Below, in pieces: positions 1 to 7,485 of a stretch of DNA of 57,412 nt. The notes under the pieces are model-generated. The model was not told where the DNA came from. It made no database searches and was given only the letters and a program-made list of their open reading frames with translations. Both the position numbers and the translations under genes were made by a program. The stretch's first letter is position 1. The number at the start of each line of letters is the position of its first letter. Origin of the DNA: an uncultured Alphaproteobacteria bacterium (GTDB lineage Bacteria > Pseudomonadota > Alphaproteobacteria > CAAGCB01 > CAG-977); the NCBI GenBank assembly GCA_944393745.1, contig CALYBD010000060.1, forward strand, positions 1 through 57,412, in the 5' to 3' direction.

Positions 1-20
1 TTAAAGGCGTAGCCATTTTA

Positions 21-43
21 AACCCTTTCACGTTTAAAGGGTT
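21..43. other. 8-bp inverted repeat at the left edge
   Basis: AACCCTTT at 21-28 pairs perfectly with AAAGGGTT at 36-43 around a 7-nt loop. It lies about 25 bp beyond the secretin stop codon. Read on the minus strand it is not followed by a T-run, so it is a poor intrinsic terminator. A filamentous-phage packaging signal or origin hairpin is possible. The rest of bases 1-68 shows no gene. Confidence 0.4.
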
Positions 44-68
44 AGAATGACTCAATTTCTAATAAAAA

Positions 69-1205
69 TCAACTTTCCGGTAAAATTTCAACGTGTAAGG
101 AAAGAATGATTTCAGTTTTGTCCTTACTGTCGGATTTTGCACCCAGCCAACCGGGCAGGAAAGACAAACCGGCGGCGGATTTTGTGTCTTTATCTTCAAC
201 CAAACCGCCCAGAACAATTAATTCGGCATTATTGGCTGTGATATTTGTTCTGATCTCGCGTTTGACAAGTGTAGGACTGTTATTTACACCGCTTGTCGTT
301 TCGTTAAAATTGCTCATTTCCTGGCGGACGGATAGATTTACCACGTTATCCAGTATTTCCGGCGTAATTTCAAAAATAATACCACTAGATCGATAGGTTA
401 CGCTTTGTACTGGCTGTCCATCTTGATATGTAATACTACCCAATGTCGGAACATCATTTCCGACAGTCAGCGTTGCAGTCGTATTTGACCGAACGCGCAA
501 GCTGGGTTCGGATATCAGTTTAAAGCGGTCGTCGCTGGATAATGCTGACCAATACGCGTTGACGTGTTTATCAGTAAACGATAGATAATTAACCAGTTTT
601 GCGCCGTTACTGAGAGCAAGACCAGCGTTTTTGAATATATCGGCGATAATCGACAGACTGCTTGCGTCTGTTTTCTTCGTCGTGACTTCGTATATTTTCC
701 CTCGAATAACAATTTCACGCTGTCGTTTATCATATTGCTCCAACAACTTTTTTAGTTTTGCAATCTCAACAGCGGAGCCTTTAAAGATTAGCCGATTGTT
801 ATCACCGCTAAACGTACCGGAAAATAAACCGGACAAAGCTGTTTTTAAATCAGTTACTGTTTTATATTTCGGTCGATACACGTAAAAGTCAAAATCGTCT
901 GTTTTCTTAACCGAGCTGATATAATCTACTCCGCTACGTGTTTCCAAATGATACCCTAAACTAGACAATAACGTCAGCAAATTTTCCTTACGCCTGAAAT
1001 CAAACACCCGAACGCTAATCCGACGCTGGTCTTCCAAAACTTCCGGTTCCAAAACATAATCGTTACCTAATGTATCATCATATACGACTTTTAGCAGCTG
1101 CGCTATCGTCATATTACCCAGATCAATATTGACGCGCGGGCTGTTTGTCTGCGCCGGTGATGTCATAAAAATAATACAGGCAATTAAAAATATGATGCGT
1201 TTCAT
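69..1205 (-). CDS. Inovirus pIV-like outer-membrane secretin
   Basis: A 378-residue protein that should form the outer-membrane channel for filamentous virion extrusion. It begins with a signal peptide (hydrophobic core IIFLIACIIFMTS, cleavage near residue 20). An N-terminal ring-building region follows to about residue 165. The C-terminal secretin domain shows the family pattern: SEPSLRVRSNTTATLTVGND, VPTLGSITYQ, and near the end IVLGGLVEDKD and LPGWLG, closing with an amphipathic strand. The start overlaps the stop of the Zot gene by 4 bp, so the two are translationally coupled. It is the last gene of the phage block, as gene IV is in Ff phages. The length fits phage secretins (about 400 residues). 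A type II or IV pilus secretin is unlikely given the neighbours. Confidence 0.93.
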   Translation of the reverse strand: MKRIIFLIACIIFMTSPAQTNSPRVNIDLGNMTIAQLLKVVYDDTLGNDYVLEPEVLEDQRRISVRVFDFRRKENLLTLLSSLGYHLETRSGVDYISSVKKTDDFDFYVYRPKYKTVTDLKTALSGLFSGTFSGDNNRLIFKGSAVEIAKLKKLLEQYDKRQREIVIRGKIYEVTTKKTDASSLSIIADIFKNAGLALSNGAKLVNYLSFTDKHVNAYWSALSSDDRFKLISEPSLRVRSNTTATLTVGNDVPTLGSITYQDGQPVQSVTYRSSGIIFEITPEILDNVVNLSVRQEMSNFNETTSGVNNSPTLVKREIRTNITANNAELIVLGGLVEDKDTKSAAGLSFLPGWLGAKSDSKDKTEIILSLHVEILPES

Positions 1206-2269
1206 AAGTTCAACCCGCCTTGCTGATCTTCTTTCTTCTCAAATTCGCCGGTAAATTTTGTAACCGTTTCGCCGTCGATCTTTCCAGTCATAGTCGAACC
1301 GTTGCCCTTAAAATTTTGCGGGTGTTCAAAACGAAGCATACCGTCTTTATCACCAATAACTATATGTCTTGACGTGCCAACGCCCAGCGTTCCCAGTATC
1401 CGCCACCTCTTGGAATAATTAACGCCGACCGGGCGAACAGGTACGTTTCGCGAAAGTGTGGAAGAAACAGGCGGTGAAACGCCAGAAGATGAATTTAAAG
1501 ATGTTATGCCTGCACGTTTATCTGATTTTTGATAACGTTCAGGCGAAAAAATAGTAAAAAGAACTTTAAAACTGCCAAAAAGAAAGACAAGTAATAAGGT
1601 CAGTATGAAAAAAAATCGAAAACTAAAAAGACTTTGCCGTTTATCAACTCTGGCCTGCATACCGCCGGTAACGGCAAAAGATTTATACAATTCAAAAATT
1701 TCTTTTTGATATTTATGAGTCGTCGGACCGGATATTTTATGTCTTAAATCGCCCTCATAAACAGTCACCGTATAATAATTAGGCAAACTAAAAACTTTTA
1801 ATTGGCGCATGACAAAACAAAGCTCAACAACTCCACGCACAAACGGCTGAATGTCAACAAAACGCTGAGAGATTAAAACAATATCGCAACCGCGTCCTTC
1901 CTCATCGCAAAAATGTCTATGTTCGCGGAAAAATTTACATTCATGATCAGACAATTTTTGACCAGTACGATAAAAATTCTGCGCCTCGTCAATAATGACT
2001 AAATCACCCGGTCTGACAAAGGAAAAGCTGTCATCTTGAGAGACAGGATAAAAACAATCTGATGTTATATCTGATTCTTTGCAAACGACAATTTCACCTG
2101 TACATGGGCCAAGATGATCTTCAACATATTCAAGGACTTTCTGCTGATCTATACCGTCAATGTTCGTAACGATCCGTCGACCTTCCGCAATCGCCGGAAG
2201 AATAACGTTTTTTACAACTTCGTAAGATTTACCTGCTCCGGGTTTCCCGGTATAAGACGTTATCGACAT
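1202..2269 (-). CDS. Zot-like inovirus assembly ATPase (pI)
   Basis: A 355-residue inner-membrane ATPase of the Zot/pI family, which drives export of phage ssDNA and coat protein through the secretin. The Walker A motif GKPGAGKS is at residues 8-15 and Walker B VIIDEAQNFY at about 93. The cytoplasmic ATPase domain ends before a single transmembrane helix at about 213-236 (FFFILTLLLVFLFG). The rest is a Ser/Pro-containing periplasmic tail that would meet the secretin. A basic KRQSLFSFR stretch before the helix agrees with an N-in topology. The gene is coupled to the secretin gene by a 4-bp overlap and lies 6 bp after the pVI-like gene. This is the marker gene used to recognise inoviruses. Confidence 0.95.
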   Translation of the reverse strand: MSITSYTGKPGAGKSYEVVKNVILPAIAEGRRIVTNIDGIDQQKVLEYVEDHLGPCTGEIVVCKESDITSDCFYPVSQDDSFSFVRPGDLVIIDEAQNFYRTGQKLSDHECKFFREHRHFCDEEGRGCDIVLISQRFVDIQPFVRGVVELCFVMRQLKVFSLPNYYTVTVYEGDLRHKISGPTTHKYQKEIFELYKSFAVTGGMQARVDKRQSLFSFRFFFILTLLLVFLFGSFKVLFTIFSPERYQKSDKRAGITSLNSSSGVSPPVSSTLSRNVPVRPVGVNYSKRWRILGTLGVGTSRHIVIGDKDGMLRFEHPQNFKGNGSTMTGKIDGETVTKFTGEFEKKEDQQGGLNL

Positions 2270-2275
2270 ATTGTC

Positions 2276-2563
2276 CTACCCGATAACCGGTATACGCCGG
2301 ATCATAAAACGCAACACAAAAGCAGATATACACAAATTAAAACCGGTTGAGAATTTAAATATATCTAAAAAGTACCACATGCCGGCAGGTATTTGATTAA
2401 ATAGGCTATCCAATCCGGTAACAGACGGCAGCTTATCAGACAAATACGCTATAAAAGAATAAGTCACCATATATAAACCGAAAAACAGAATAAACTTAAC
2501 GATTGCTGTTTTAAAAATGAAACCCAAAGCCGAATTAATAGCTGCTACAACAATTCCATACAT
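2276..2563 (-). CDS. pVI-like minor coat protein (DUF2523-like)
   Basis: A 95-residue hydrophobic protein with about three membrane segments: a helix near residues 5-35, a loop containing PSVTGLDSLFNQIPAG, then a helix with a basic end (RFMIRRIPVIG). Size, topology and position between the adsorption protein and Zot match the DUF2523/pVI family, which caps the filament and joins the adsorption protein during release. The call rests mostly on gene order and hydrophobicity, because these proteins have little sequence conservation. Confidence 0.75.
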   Translation of the reverse strand: MYGIVVAAINSALGFIFKTAIVKFILFFGLYMVTYSFIAYLSDKLPSVTGLDSLFNQIPAGMWYFLDIFKFSTGFNLCISAFVLRFMIRRIPVIG

Positions 2564-2571
2564 TTAATACC

Positions 2572-4251
2572 TCACGCTTTCAAAACTATTGACAAAGCGC
2601 ATATTGACCAAAGCAACAGCATAATTACGCCAATTGTTTCACGTTGCTCGTCCATTAAATCACAATGCGCAGATACTTCGTAAATTTCGCCAAAAGCTTC
2701 AAATGACGGACGAGGGCATTCGGAGGAATGTTCCGGCACTTGATAATTTTGTAAGGAGGGGAACAAATTAAAAATCGGATCAAGAATATTTGCCGCTGTC
2801 GGCGGTTCTTCCAATGTCGGCTGATTGACGGCCGGGTAATCGCCTAAATCTAAGTTTACATCAATACTAATATTTTGGTCTCCAACTGTACCAATTCCAT
2901 TTCCTGGAATTGTCGGACTAACAATACCGCCAATTGGTTCACTGCCAGTGTCCGTTCCGGTTGACGGATCATTTAAACTACCTGTTCCAGTGTCTGGCGT
3001 TAAGGTTGTTCCCGGTTTAACACCACCACCCGGTGTTACCGTATCATTGATCGGTTCAAGCATATCTCCGATTGTTGGCGGAGAAGGAGAAACCTGTTCA
3101 ATTAAATTCGGCGTTATTTTTTCTGGAACATATGATTCACCGACATAATCAGGTTGCGCCGCCGTATCTTTCCAAAGCTTATCAATAAAATCAGAAAGCA
3201 AATCTGTTGATGTTAACTGTTTTTTTTCGGTTTCAGTTAATGTACCTATCCATTCATCAAATGAAATATTGGGATTTGTAACAACTGTTTTTCCCTGTTC
3301 TTCACGGACTGATGCATTTGCATCTGAACCCTGTTCATATTTTTCAATAATATCTGGTAATGGAGAACAAGTAGAAGAAGAATAATTCAAATATTGTCCT
3401 TCACCACATACTGTTTGTGGATATCCAGAATAACCAATTAAAACATACGCATTTGTTTTAATATTATCTTTCACCCAAATAATAGGTGACATATATCCTA
3501 AAAAACGTCCTTTGTAATTATTTATACCAAAATAAGGAAGAATATCGTCATTAGTAAAATACCAATAATCAGGATATACTGTTAAAGATGAAAAAATACC
3601 ATTAGATGATGTATATACCGTTAATTGATCAACAGACCAATTAAGTAATTTATATTTTTGAGCATCTTTTATAGTTGAGACGAAATAACTTCCCTGTGGA
3701 TTATATTGACCTTCTAAAGCAACAAAACCACCGTAATTTGTTAATGTTGTTTTTTGAGGATTATGATAAACATAATTGCCGTTAATAATAGTATTATCCA
3801 TTCCGTTAGCAGAAATATTTGAACTTACCCATTCGTTAGCATAAGCAGGTGTTGAACTTATTCCTGAATCAACGACTAGCGGGATTTCTTCATTTTCTCC
3901 AGTCTTTTCAACTTGTGTGACAATGACATCATCATTGGATCTTGTTAAGCTAATGCGGATTTTTTTCCCCAACTCAAAAGCATAATCCCCTACACGAGGT
4001 AAGAGAAAAGTTAAGGCTAAAGTTAACCAATTTGTTTTTCCAAAAAGAGATGACACCGTTAATGTTTTATCTAAAACATCAGAGGCGCCGGAAACCAATC
4101 GTAAACAACGGTTGTCATTCGCTGCCGCGCATACCTTTGTTAACGTTCTAGATACAAGTGTTTTAACCGCGTTTGAAGAATATGTTGCCGCCTGAACAGT
4201 TCCAGCGATCAACAAAAATAAAATCAAAAATGCTATAAAATATTTACGCAT
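2572..4251 (-). CDS. pIII/TspB-like adsorption protein
   Basis: A 559-residue exported protein. It has a signal peptide (FIAFLILFLLIAGTVQA), a variable N-terminal ectodomain, a long linker rich in Gly, Pro, Thr and Ser (about residues 390-470, with PGGGVKPGTT), and a C-terminal domain with a paired-Cys pattern (ECPRPSFEAFGEIYEVSAHC). It ends in one membrane helix (IMLLLWSICALSIVLKA). This layout is that of filamentous-phage pIII and the TspB family: host-receptor domains, glycine-rich linker, membrane anchor. It should sit at the filament tip and bind the host pilus or envelope. Its start overlaps the stop of a 27-residue membrane peptide by 8 bp. Receptor specificity cannot be read from the sequence. 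Confidence 0.87.
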   Translation of the reverse strand: MRKYFIAFLILFLLIAGTVQAATYSSNAVKTLVSRTLTKVCAAANDNRCLRLVSGASDVLDKTLTVSSLFGKTNWLTLALTFLLPRVGDYAFELGKKIRISLTRSNDDVIVTQVEKTGENEEIPLVVDSGISSTPAYANEWVSSNISANGMDNTIINGNYVYHNPQKTTLTNYGGFVALEGQYNPQGSYFVSTIKDAQKYKLLNWSVDQLTVYTSSNGIFSSLTVYPDYWYFTNDDILPYFGINNYKGRFLGYMSPIIWVKDNIKTNAYVLIGYSGYPQTVCGEGQYLNYSSSTCSPLPDIIEKYEQGSDANASVREEQGKTVVTNPNISFDEWIGTLTETEKKQLTSTDLLSDFIDKLWKDTAAQPDYVGESYVPEKITPNLIEQVSPSPPTIGDMLEPINDTVTPGGGVKPGTTLTPDTGTGSLNDPSTGTDTGSEPIGGIVSPTIPGNGIGTVGDQNISIDVNLDLGDYPAVNQPTLEEPPTAANILDPIFNLFPSLQNYQVPEHSSECPRPSFEAFGEIYEVSAHCDLMDEQRETIGVIMLLLWSICALSIVLKA

Positions 4252-4327
4252 CTAAGCCCTTTACCACTGCCCAAGCGCAAACCATGCCAAAACTAAAAAA
4301 AATTATATACCACCAAGTAGAAATCAT
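4244..4327 (-). CDS. 27-residue membrane peptide, possible pVII/pIX-type
   Basis: A short gene starting MISTWWYIIFFSFGMV and ending WAVVKGLDA: one transmembrane helix with a small charged tail. A good ribosome site, AAAGGA, precedes the ATG by 7-8 bases. The frame can be extended upstream, but that would run through the hairpins behind the coat gene and has no ribosome site. The stop overlaps the adsorption-protein start, indicating coupling. Filament-end proteins pVII and pIX of Ff are about 32-33 residues and similar in form, though they lie elsewhere in Ff. Confidence 0.6.
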   Translation of the reverse strand: MISTWWYIIFFSFGMVCAWAVVKGLDA

Positions 4328-4335
4328 GAGTGTAT

Positions 4336-4390
4336 CCTTTGCTTTTTCCGGCCTTTGCTCCAAGGTCGCAAAGGCTCGAAAAAGCAAAGG
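4336..4390 (-). terminator. 23-bp stem-loop behind the major coat gene
   Basis: Arms 4336-4358 and 4368-4390 match at 21 of 23 positions around a 9-nt loop. The arms contain TTTGCTTTTTC on the minus strand. It lies directly downstream of the smaller hairpin after the major coat gene. Ff phages carry a strong terminator at this point that separates abundant coat mRNA from adsorption-protein mRNA. The perfection of the stem suggests it also protects the 3' end of the coat mRNA. Confidence 0.7.
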
Positions 4391-4410
4391 GAAAGTGTGC
4401 ACCCTTTCCC
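4389..4410 (-). terminator. Intrinsic terminator after major coat gene
   Basis: On the minus strand GGGAAAG (4410-4404) pairs with CTTTCCC (4395-4389), followed by TTTGCTTTTTC. It starts 8 bases after the coat gene stop. Together with the longer stem just downstream it forms a two-part termination region. Confidence 0.7.
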
Positions 4411-4418
4411 TATTGCAA

Positions 4419-4649
4419 TTATCGGCTAAAGAAACCAATAACTTTTCTGGCTCCATAAACAATAACAGCTAAACCGATCAAAACTCCCGCAGCAGCTACA
4501 ATCGCGGAAGTTGCATCAGATAAACTGACTGTATTAACCATATCTGTTAACGGTGTTTCTGCTTCTTGCGCCTTTGCAACCATAGGAGCTGCCATTAAAG
4601 CGCAGCACAAAGCAGCTGATTTTTTCAAAAACATTTTAAATTTTTCCAT
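4419..4649 (-). CDS. Major coat protein precursor (pVIII-like)
   Basis: A 76-residue precursor. A basic N-terminus (KFKMFLKK) and hydrophobic core lead to a signal-peptidase site after AKA, leaving a mature coat of about 48 residues that begins QEAETPL. The mature part has an acidic amphipathic N-terminus, one transmembrane helix (IVAAAGVLIGLAVIVYG) and a basic C-terminus (ARKVIGFFSR) that would face the ssDNA. This is the classic inovirus major coat design. I chose the second Met because AAAGG lies 7 bases before it; an ATG five codons earlier (4664) has a weaker site. Strong hairpins follow the stop. Confidence 0.9.
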   Translation of the reverse strand: MEKFKMFLKKSAALCCALMAAPMVAKAQEAETPLTDMVNTVSLSDATSAIVAAAGVLIGLAVIVYGARKVIGFFSR

Positions 4650-4721
4650 TTTTTTACCTTTCATTTCTTACTACTGTCAAACGCCGGACAGCTACGGCAA
4701 TCCGCCTTTTTCAGCGGAATT

Positions 4722-5048
4722 TCAACGAAGTTCCGCAGATAAACGCTGACGCTCTTTCTTCATTTCCTGATACTGACGGCTTTGATGTTCTCGCTTTTCC
4801 ATTGATTCAAGCCGTCGTTCGTCAAACTCTAATTTGCGGCGTTGATAATCTTCACGGCGCTTTTGATATTCTTGACGTTCTATTCTACGGCGTTTTTTTT
4901 CATTTATTTCTTTAGCTTTAACAAAAAGAATCAAAACAGATGCAGAACCAAAAACAACAATTTGAAGAAAAGTCAATTGACGAAAAATTTCTAAAAAAGC
5001 ACCAAAGATATCAGAGAAATCAATTGATAAAATTGTATTTTGAAGCAT
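4722..5048 (-). CDS. Membrane protein with basic coiled-coil tail (inovirus)
   Basis: A 108-residue protein with one transmembrane segment at about residues 28-46 (LQIVVFGSASVLILFV). It is followed by a long, highly charged Arg/Lys/Glu helix of about 60 residues predicted to be a coiled coil. The start is an ATG preceded by AGGTGG; a longer frame beginning with TTG is less likely. It lies between a Cys-rich membrane protein and the major coat gene, where Ff carries minor coat genes. No family recognised. It could be a minor coat or assembly factor with its helical tail in the cytoplasm. Confidence 0.65.
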   Translation of the reverse strand: MLQNTILSIDFSDIFGAFLEIFRQLTFLQIVVFGSASVLILFVKAKEINEKKRRRIERQEYQKRREDYQRRKLEFDERRLESMEKREHQSRQYQEMKKERQRLSAELR

Positions 5049-5055
5049 GCCCCAC

Positions 5056-5604
5056 CTACTTTTCAAAAAAAGAAATAAATTTCATCAAAATTTTTGAAAT
5101 AAAAAAAAGTAAAATGATTGAAGATGTAATAATAAATATGGAATCAAATATATCTTCCATATTTAATTTTGAACGAATAATATTTGTTAATGAATTGTCG
5201 GTGTTTTCTATTAAATTATTTAATCCTCTGGATTTATATTCTTTTTTTATATCCGAATATGAAACAAAAGAATATAAGGCACTATCATTTTTATATAAGC
5301 TAAAATAATCATTTGAATCATAATAAGGTTTCTCACATCGACTACAAGAATAGCTCGTTGATGATAAACAACTACCACTTACACAGCAATTGCAATAATA
5401 AACTTTCATTGAAAATAGCGCGGCAGATTCTGGAGATAACTCCGAATATGTAATTTCTCCCAACCAATAAGATAACTGATCTGGAGACGTAACTGTAAAA
5501 TCATCATTTGATAAATGACAACTATAACCATCTTTAAAACAGGTTGTTTTAAGATCATGCAATAGAATTAAATCTTCATCGGATATTGATGAAACAGACG
5601 ACAT
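5056..5604 (-). CDS. Cys-rich membrane-anchored protein of unknown function (inovirus)
   Basis: A 182-residue protein, visibly more AT-rich than its neighbours. It has no N-terminal signal peptide. The middle carries a compact cysteine cluster (YYCNCCVSGSC, then SYSCSRCEKPYY), eight cysteines in all with two earlier ones, suggesting a metal-binding ribbon or disulfide knot. A C-terminal membrane helix (IFIITSSIILLFFISKIL) ends in basic residues. A ribosome site AGGAAA precedes the ATG. I do not recognise a family. Position suggests a minor coat, a host-interaction protein or a cargo gene; the different base composition hints at separate acquisition. Confidence 0.6.
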   Translation of the reverse strand: MSSVSSISDEDLILLHDLKTTCFKDGYSCHLSNDDFTVTSPDQLSYWLGEITYSELSPESAALFSMKVYYCNCCVSGSCLSSTSYSCSRCEKPYYDSNDYFSLYKNDSALYSFVSYSDIKKEYKSRGLNNLIENTDNSLTNIIRSKLNMEDIFDSIFIITSSIILLFFISKILMKFISFFEK

Positions 5605-5606
5605 AA

Positions 5607-5828
5607 TTATTTCCTAAACATTTCTAGAACAAAACCGGCTCCACGTGCGACAATAAAAAGCGCTAACACTGTACTAAAGCTAAATGCAAAATACTGGGCC
5701 GCAATTGACGGATCGAAAGCTGTCGGATCAGTGGAAAATATGTACCCCTCTACCAGTTTGGGGATCATGCCAATCGGACATATTTCGCTGTCTCCGATAC
5801 CCTCGATACACGTCAATATCTGTACCAT
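5607..5828 (-). CDS. Small membrane protein, minor coat candidate
   Basis: A 73-residue protein with an N-terminal soluble part holding two Cys (LTCIEGIGDSEICPIG) and a C-terminal transmembrane helix (FSFSTVLALFIVARGAGFVL) ending MFRK. It starts 3 bp after the stop of the ssDNA-binding gene, with GGCGGAG upstream. In Ff phages the pVII and pIX genes directly follow gene V. The topology with a basic C-terminus also resembles coat proteins in general. The function is inferred from position only. Confidence 0.6.
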   Translation of the reverse strand: MVQILTCIEGIGDSEICPIGMIPKLVEGYIFSTDPTAFDPSIAAQYFAFSFSTVLALFIVARGAGFVLEMFRK

Positions 5829-5831
5829 TGT

Positions 5832-6140
5832 TTAAAACTCCGCCTTAAATTCTTTCAAAAGACGGAATGCTTTAAACTTGCCGTAACTCTTCATTCCGCG
5901 AACAGTCCATTCAATTTTCGCTTCGTAATAACCGGGGACGGTCACGTCCCTTAAAATCTGCAAATTTTCACGCATAAAACACTGATCGTTTACTGACAGT
6001 CCTTGCGCTCCTTTTTCATTTTCGCCACGTGGAACCGCATAATAAAGTTTACGACCCGGTATAATCTCTCCGGTTTTATCGTCCGTAATCTCAAACGCTT
6101 TATCCAATCCTAAAACCAATATTTTGCTTACTGTTTCCAT
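5832..6140 (-). CDS. Phage ssDNA-binding protein (pV-like)
   Basis: A 102-residue soluble protein predicted to be mainly beta-strand, like the gene V family that coats newly made viral strands and represses initiator translation. Alternating strands are visible (KLYYAVPRG, GYYEAKIEWTVRGMKSYGKFKAFRLL), with aromatic and basic residues suited to stacking on ssDNA. It lies immediately downstream of the initiator, as in Ff. Sequence identity to known gene V proteins is not obvious by eye, so the call depends on size, fold pattern and gene order. Confidence 0.75.
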   Translation of the reverse strand: METVSKILVLGLDKAFEITDDKTGEIIPGRKLYYAVPRGENEKGAQGLSVNDQCFMRENLQILRDVTVPGYYEAKIEWTVRGMKSYGKFKAFRLLKEFKAEF

Positions 6141-6200
6141 TTTTTCATTTCCTTATCAAAAGCCCTTTGTTCTTTATTGTTCGGCAGGGCATGAACCGAA

Positions 6201-7424
6201 CTAAGCCGCGCAGTCAACGTATTTATAGCGTTCTCGCGACCTCTCCACTTTGTCCGGCAAACGTTTGTCCTGTTCAAGCGAACGCAATACAAGGCGCATA
6301 ACAACCGCTACCGAACGTTCATCATAAATTCCCCGATTTCGCAACACTGATAGAGATAGAACGTCGCCCGCTATTCGTTTAATCCCTCTTTCCGATAACT
6401 CAGACCTCCTACCGGTGACGTATCGTCCTGTGCAAACACCGAAGTTTTCACAACAAAAGCATCTCCGCACAAACGTATATAACGGGTGATACGCCCACCG
6501 GCTCCGGTTCTTGTCGTTCCAGTTCGGTACAGTCAAACGCCGGATATTCATCGCTTCGGAGATCAGTTCATTACGATAGGTCTCAAAATCCTCAAATGTC
6601 AGAATTGAACGATTGCGCAAAAATTCAGAAAAAAATCGTATTTCAAAACGGTATACGTCCTTTTTCGCTTCCATGCCCCAAAGTTTATAAAAATATGTTT
6701 TTCCCGAAGACTGCCGGATTTCTTTCGCTTTATCATATACCTGAAGCTGAAGGCTGTTTTTCGTCCCGATCGTTAGCGTGTCAAAACGGCCTTCCTGTAT
6801 ATAAAATGACAGCATTTCGTCCTGGCGTACTTTAGATCGAGACGGAACAACCAAGCCGTCCAAAATAGACGGGCGAAGACACTCAGAAAAACGCTTAGAA
6901 TAAAAATCAACCGCAACGTCTACACGACTTAAACGCTCCCAGTCTTCACAGTTCGGGACGGAAATAAACGATAATATCCGCCGGACGCTGTGACGCAAAA
7001 CGTCAACACCCCATTCACAAAGTCCCGCTGATAAATAACGCACAGATACCGACCATTCCTTCTCAGGATTGGCAACCATAATCATATAATCATCACACTG
7101 TATCAAAAAACGAAAGCCTTTAGACGCATAATCGCATACCTGAAATTCAGTCCGGCCATATTCAAACGGAAGCGTCACTGGACATTGCAACTGCTTGGCT
7201 TGATTAAATTTCTCGTCAAGCATTGTCAAAAAATCGTCGTTCAGTCGGACGTTAAAACATTCCTGCAAAGAATCGTAACCCTGCCATAAAAAACGAAAAT
7301 AGCCCGCTTCCGGCTCCGTATCCGGTACATCCCTTAACTTTTTCAAACTCGGAATGTATTTCATACACCCCCTGTTAGATTTAGGGGGTGTTCGCTGCTG
7401 TTCAATTTGCAATTTTTCCGACAT
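6201..7424 (-). CDS. Rep_trans-family replication initiator (inovirus)
   Basis: A 407-residue rolling-circle initiator resembling the Rep_trans family (plasmid RepC and the CTX-phage RstA group). Visible marks are LSRVDVAVDFY near residue 190, the SLQLQVYDKAKEI block near 240 and VYRFEIRFFSEFLRN near 270. It would nick the double-stranded phage circle and start viral-strand synthesis. The ATG at 7424 is preceded by AAGGGA at ideal spacing. A 9-bp inverted repeat lies within codons 12-21. The next Met (codon 22) sits just after that hairpin and is a less likely start. Only about 60 bp separate this gene from the recombinase remnant, so its promoter must lie in that strip or across the junction. 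Confidence 0.88.
   Translation of the reverse strand: MSEKLQIEQQRTPPKSNRGCMKYIPSLKKLRDVPDTEPEAGYFRFLWQGYDSLQECFNVRLNDDFLTMLDEKFNQAKQLQCPVTLPFEYGRTEFQVCDYASKGFRFLIQCDDYMIMVANPEKEWSVSVRYLSAGLCEWGVDVLRHSVRRILSFISVPNCEDWERLSRVDVAVDFYSKRFSECLRPSILDGLVVPSRSKVRQDEMLSFYIQEGRFDTLTIGTKNSLQLQVYDKAKEIRQSSGKTYFYKLWGMEAKKDVYRFEIRFFSEFLRNRSILTFEDFETYRNELISEAMNIRRLTVPNWNDKNRSRWAYHPLYTFVRRCFCCENFGVCTGRYVTGRRSELSERGIKRIAGDVLSLSVLRNRGIYDERSVAVVMRLVLRSLEQDKRLPDKVERSRERYKYVDCAA
7365..7391 (-). other. 9-bp inverted repeat inside the start of rep (candidate origin)
   Basis: ACACCCCCT (7365-7373) pairs perfectly with AGGGGGTGT (7383-7391) around a 9-nt loop, within codons 12-21 of the initiator. Some Rep_trans replicons carry the nick site in a hairpin inside the 5' part of the rep gene, so a double-strand origin is plausible. 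The hairpin could also control translation. Confidence 0.5.
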
Positions 7425-7485
7425 GCTAAATCCCTTAATCGTTATCGCCTAACAATCAAGACATAGCAAAATTTAAAGTAATAAA
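7425..7485. other. Inovirus/recombinase junction with XerD-like half-site
   Basis: This 61-bp strip joins the inovirus initiator to the recombinase remnant. ATTTAAAGTAA at 7471-7481 matches the reverse complement of the E. coli XerD arm of dif (ATTTAACATAA) at 9 of 11 positions. The recombinase frame is open only from 7477, after a TAA at 7474-7476. The other dif arm is not recognisable. Many inoviruses integrate through host XerC/XerD, so the join may be an imperfect dif-type site. Confidence 0.4.
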
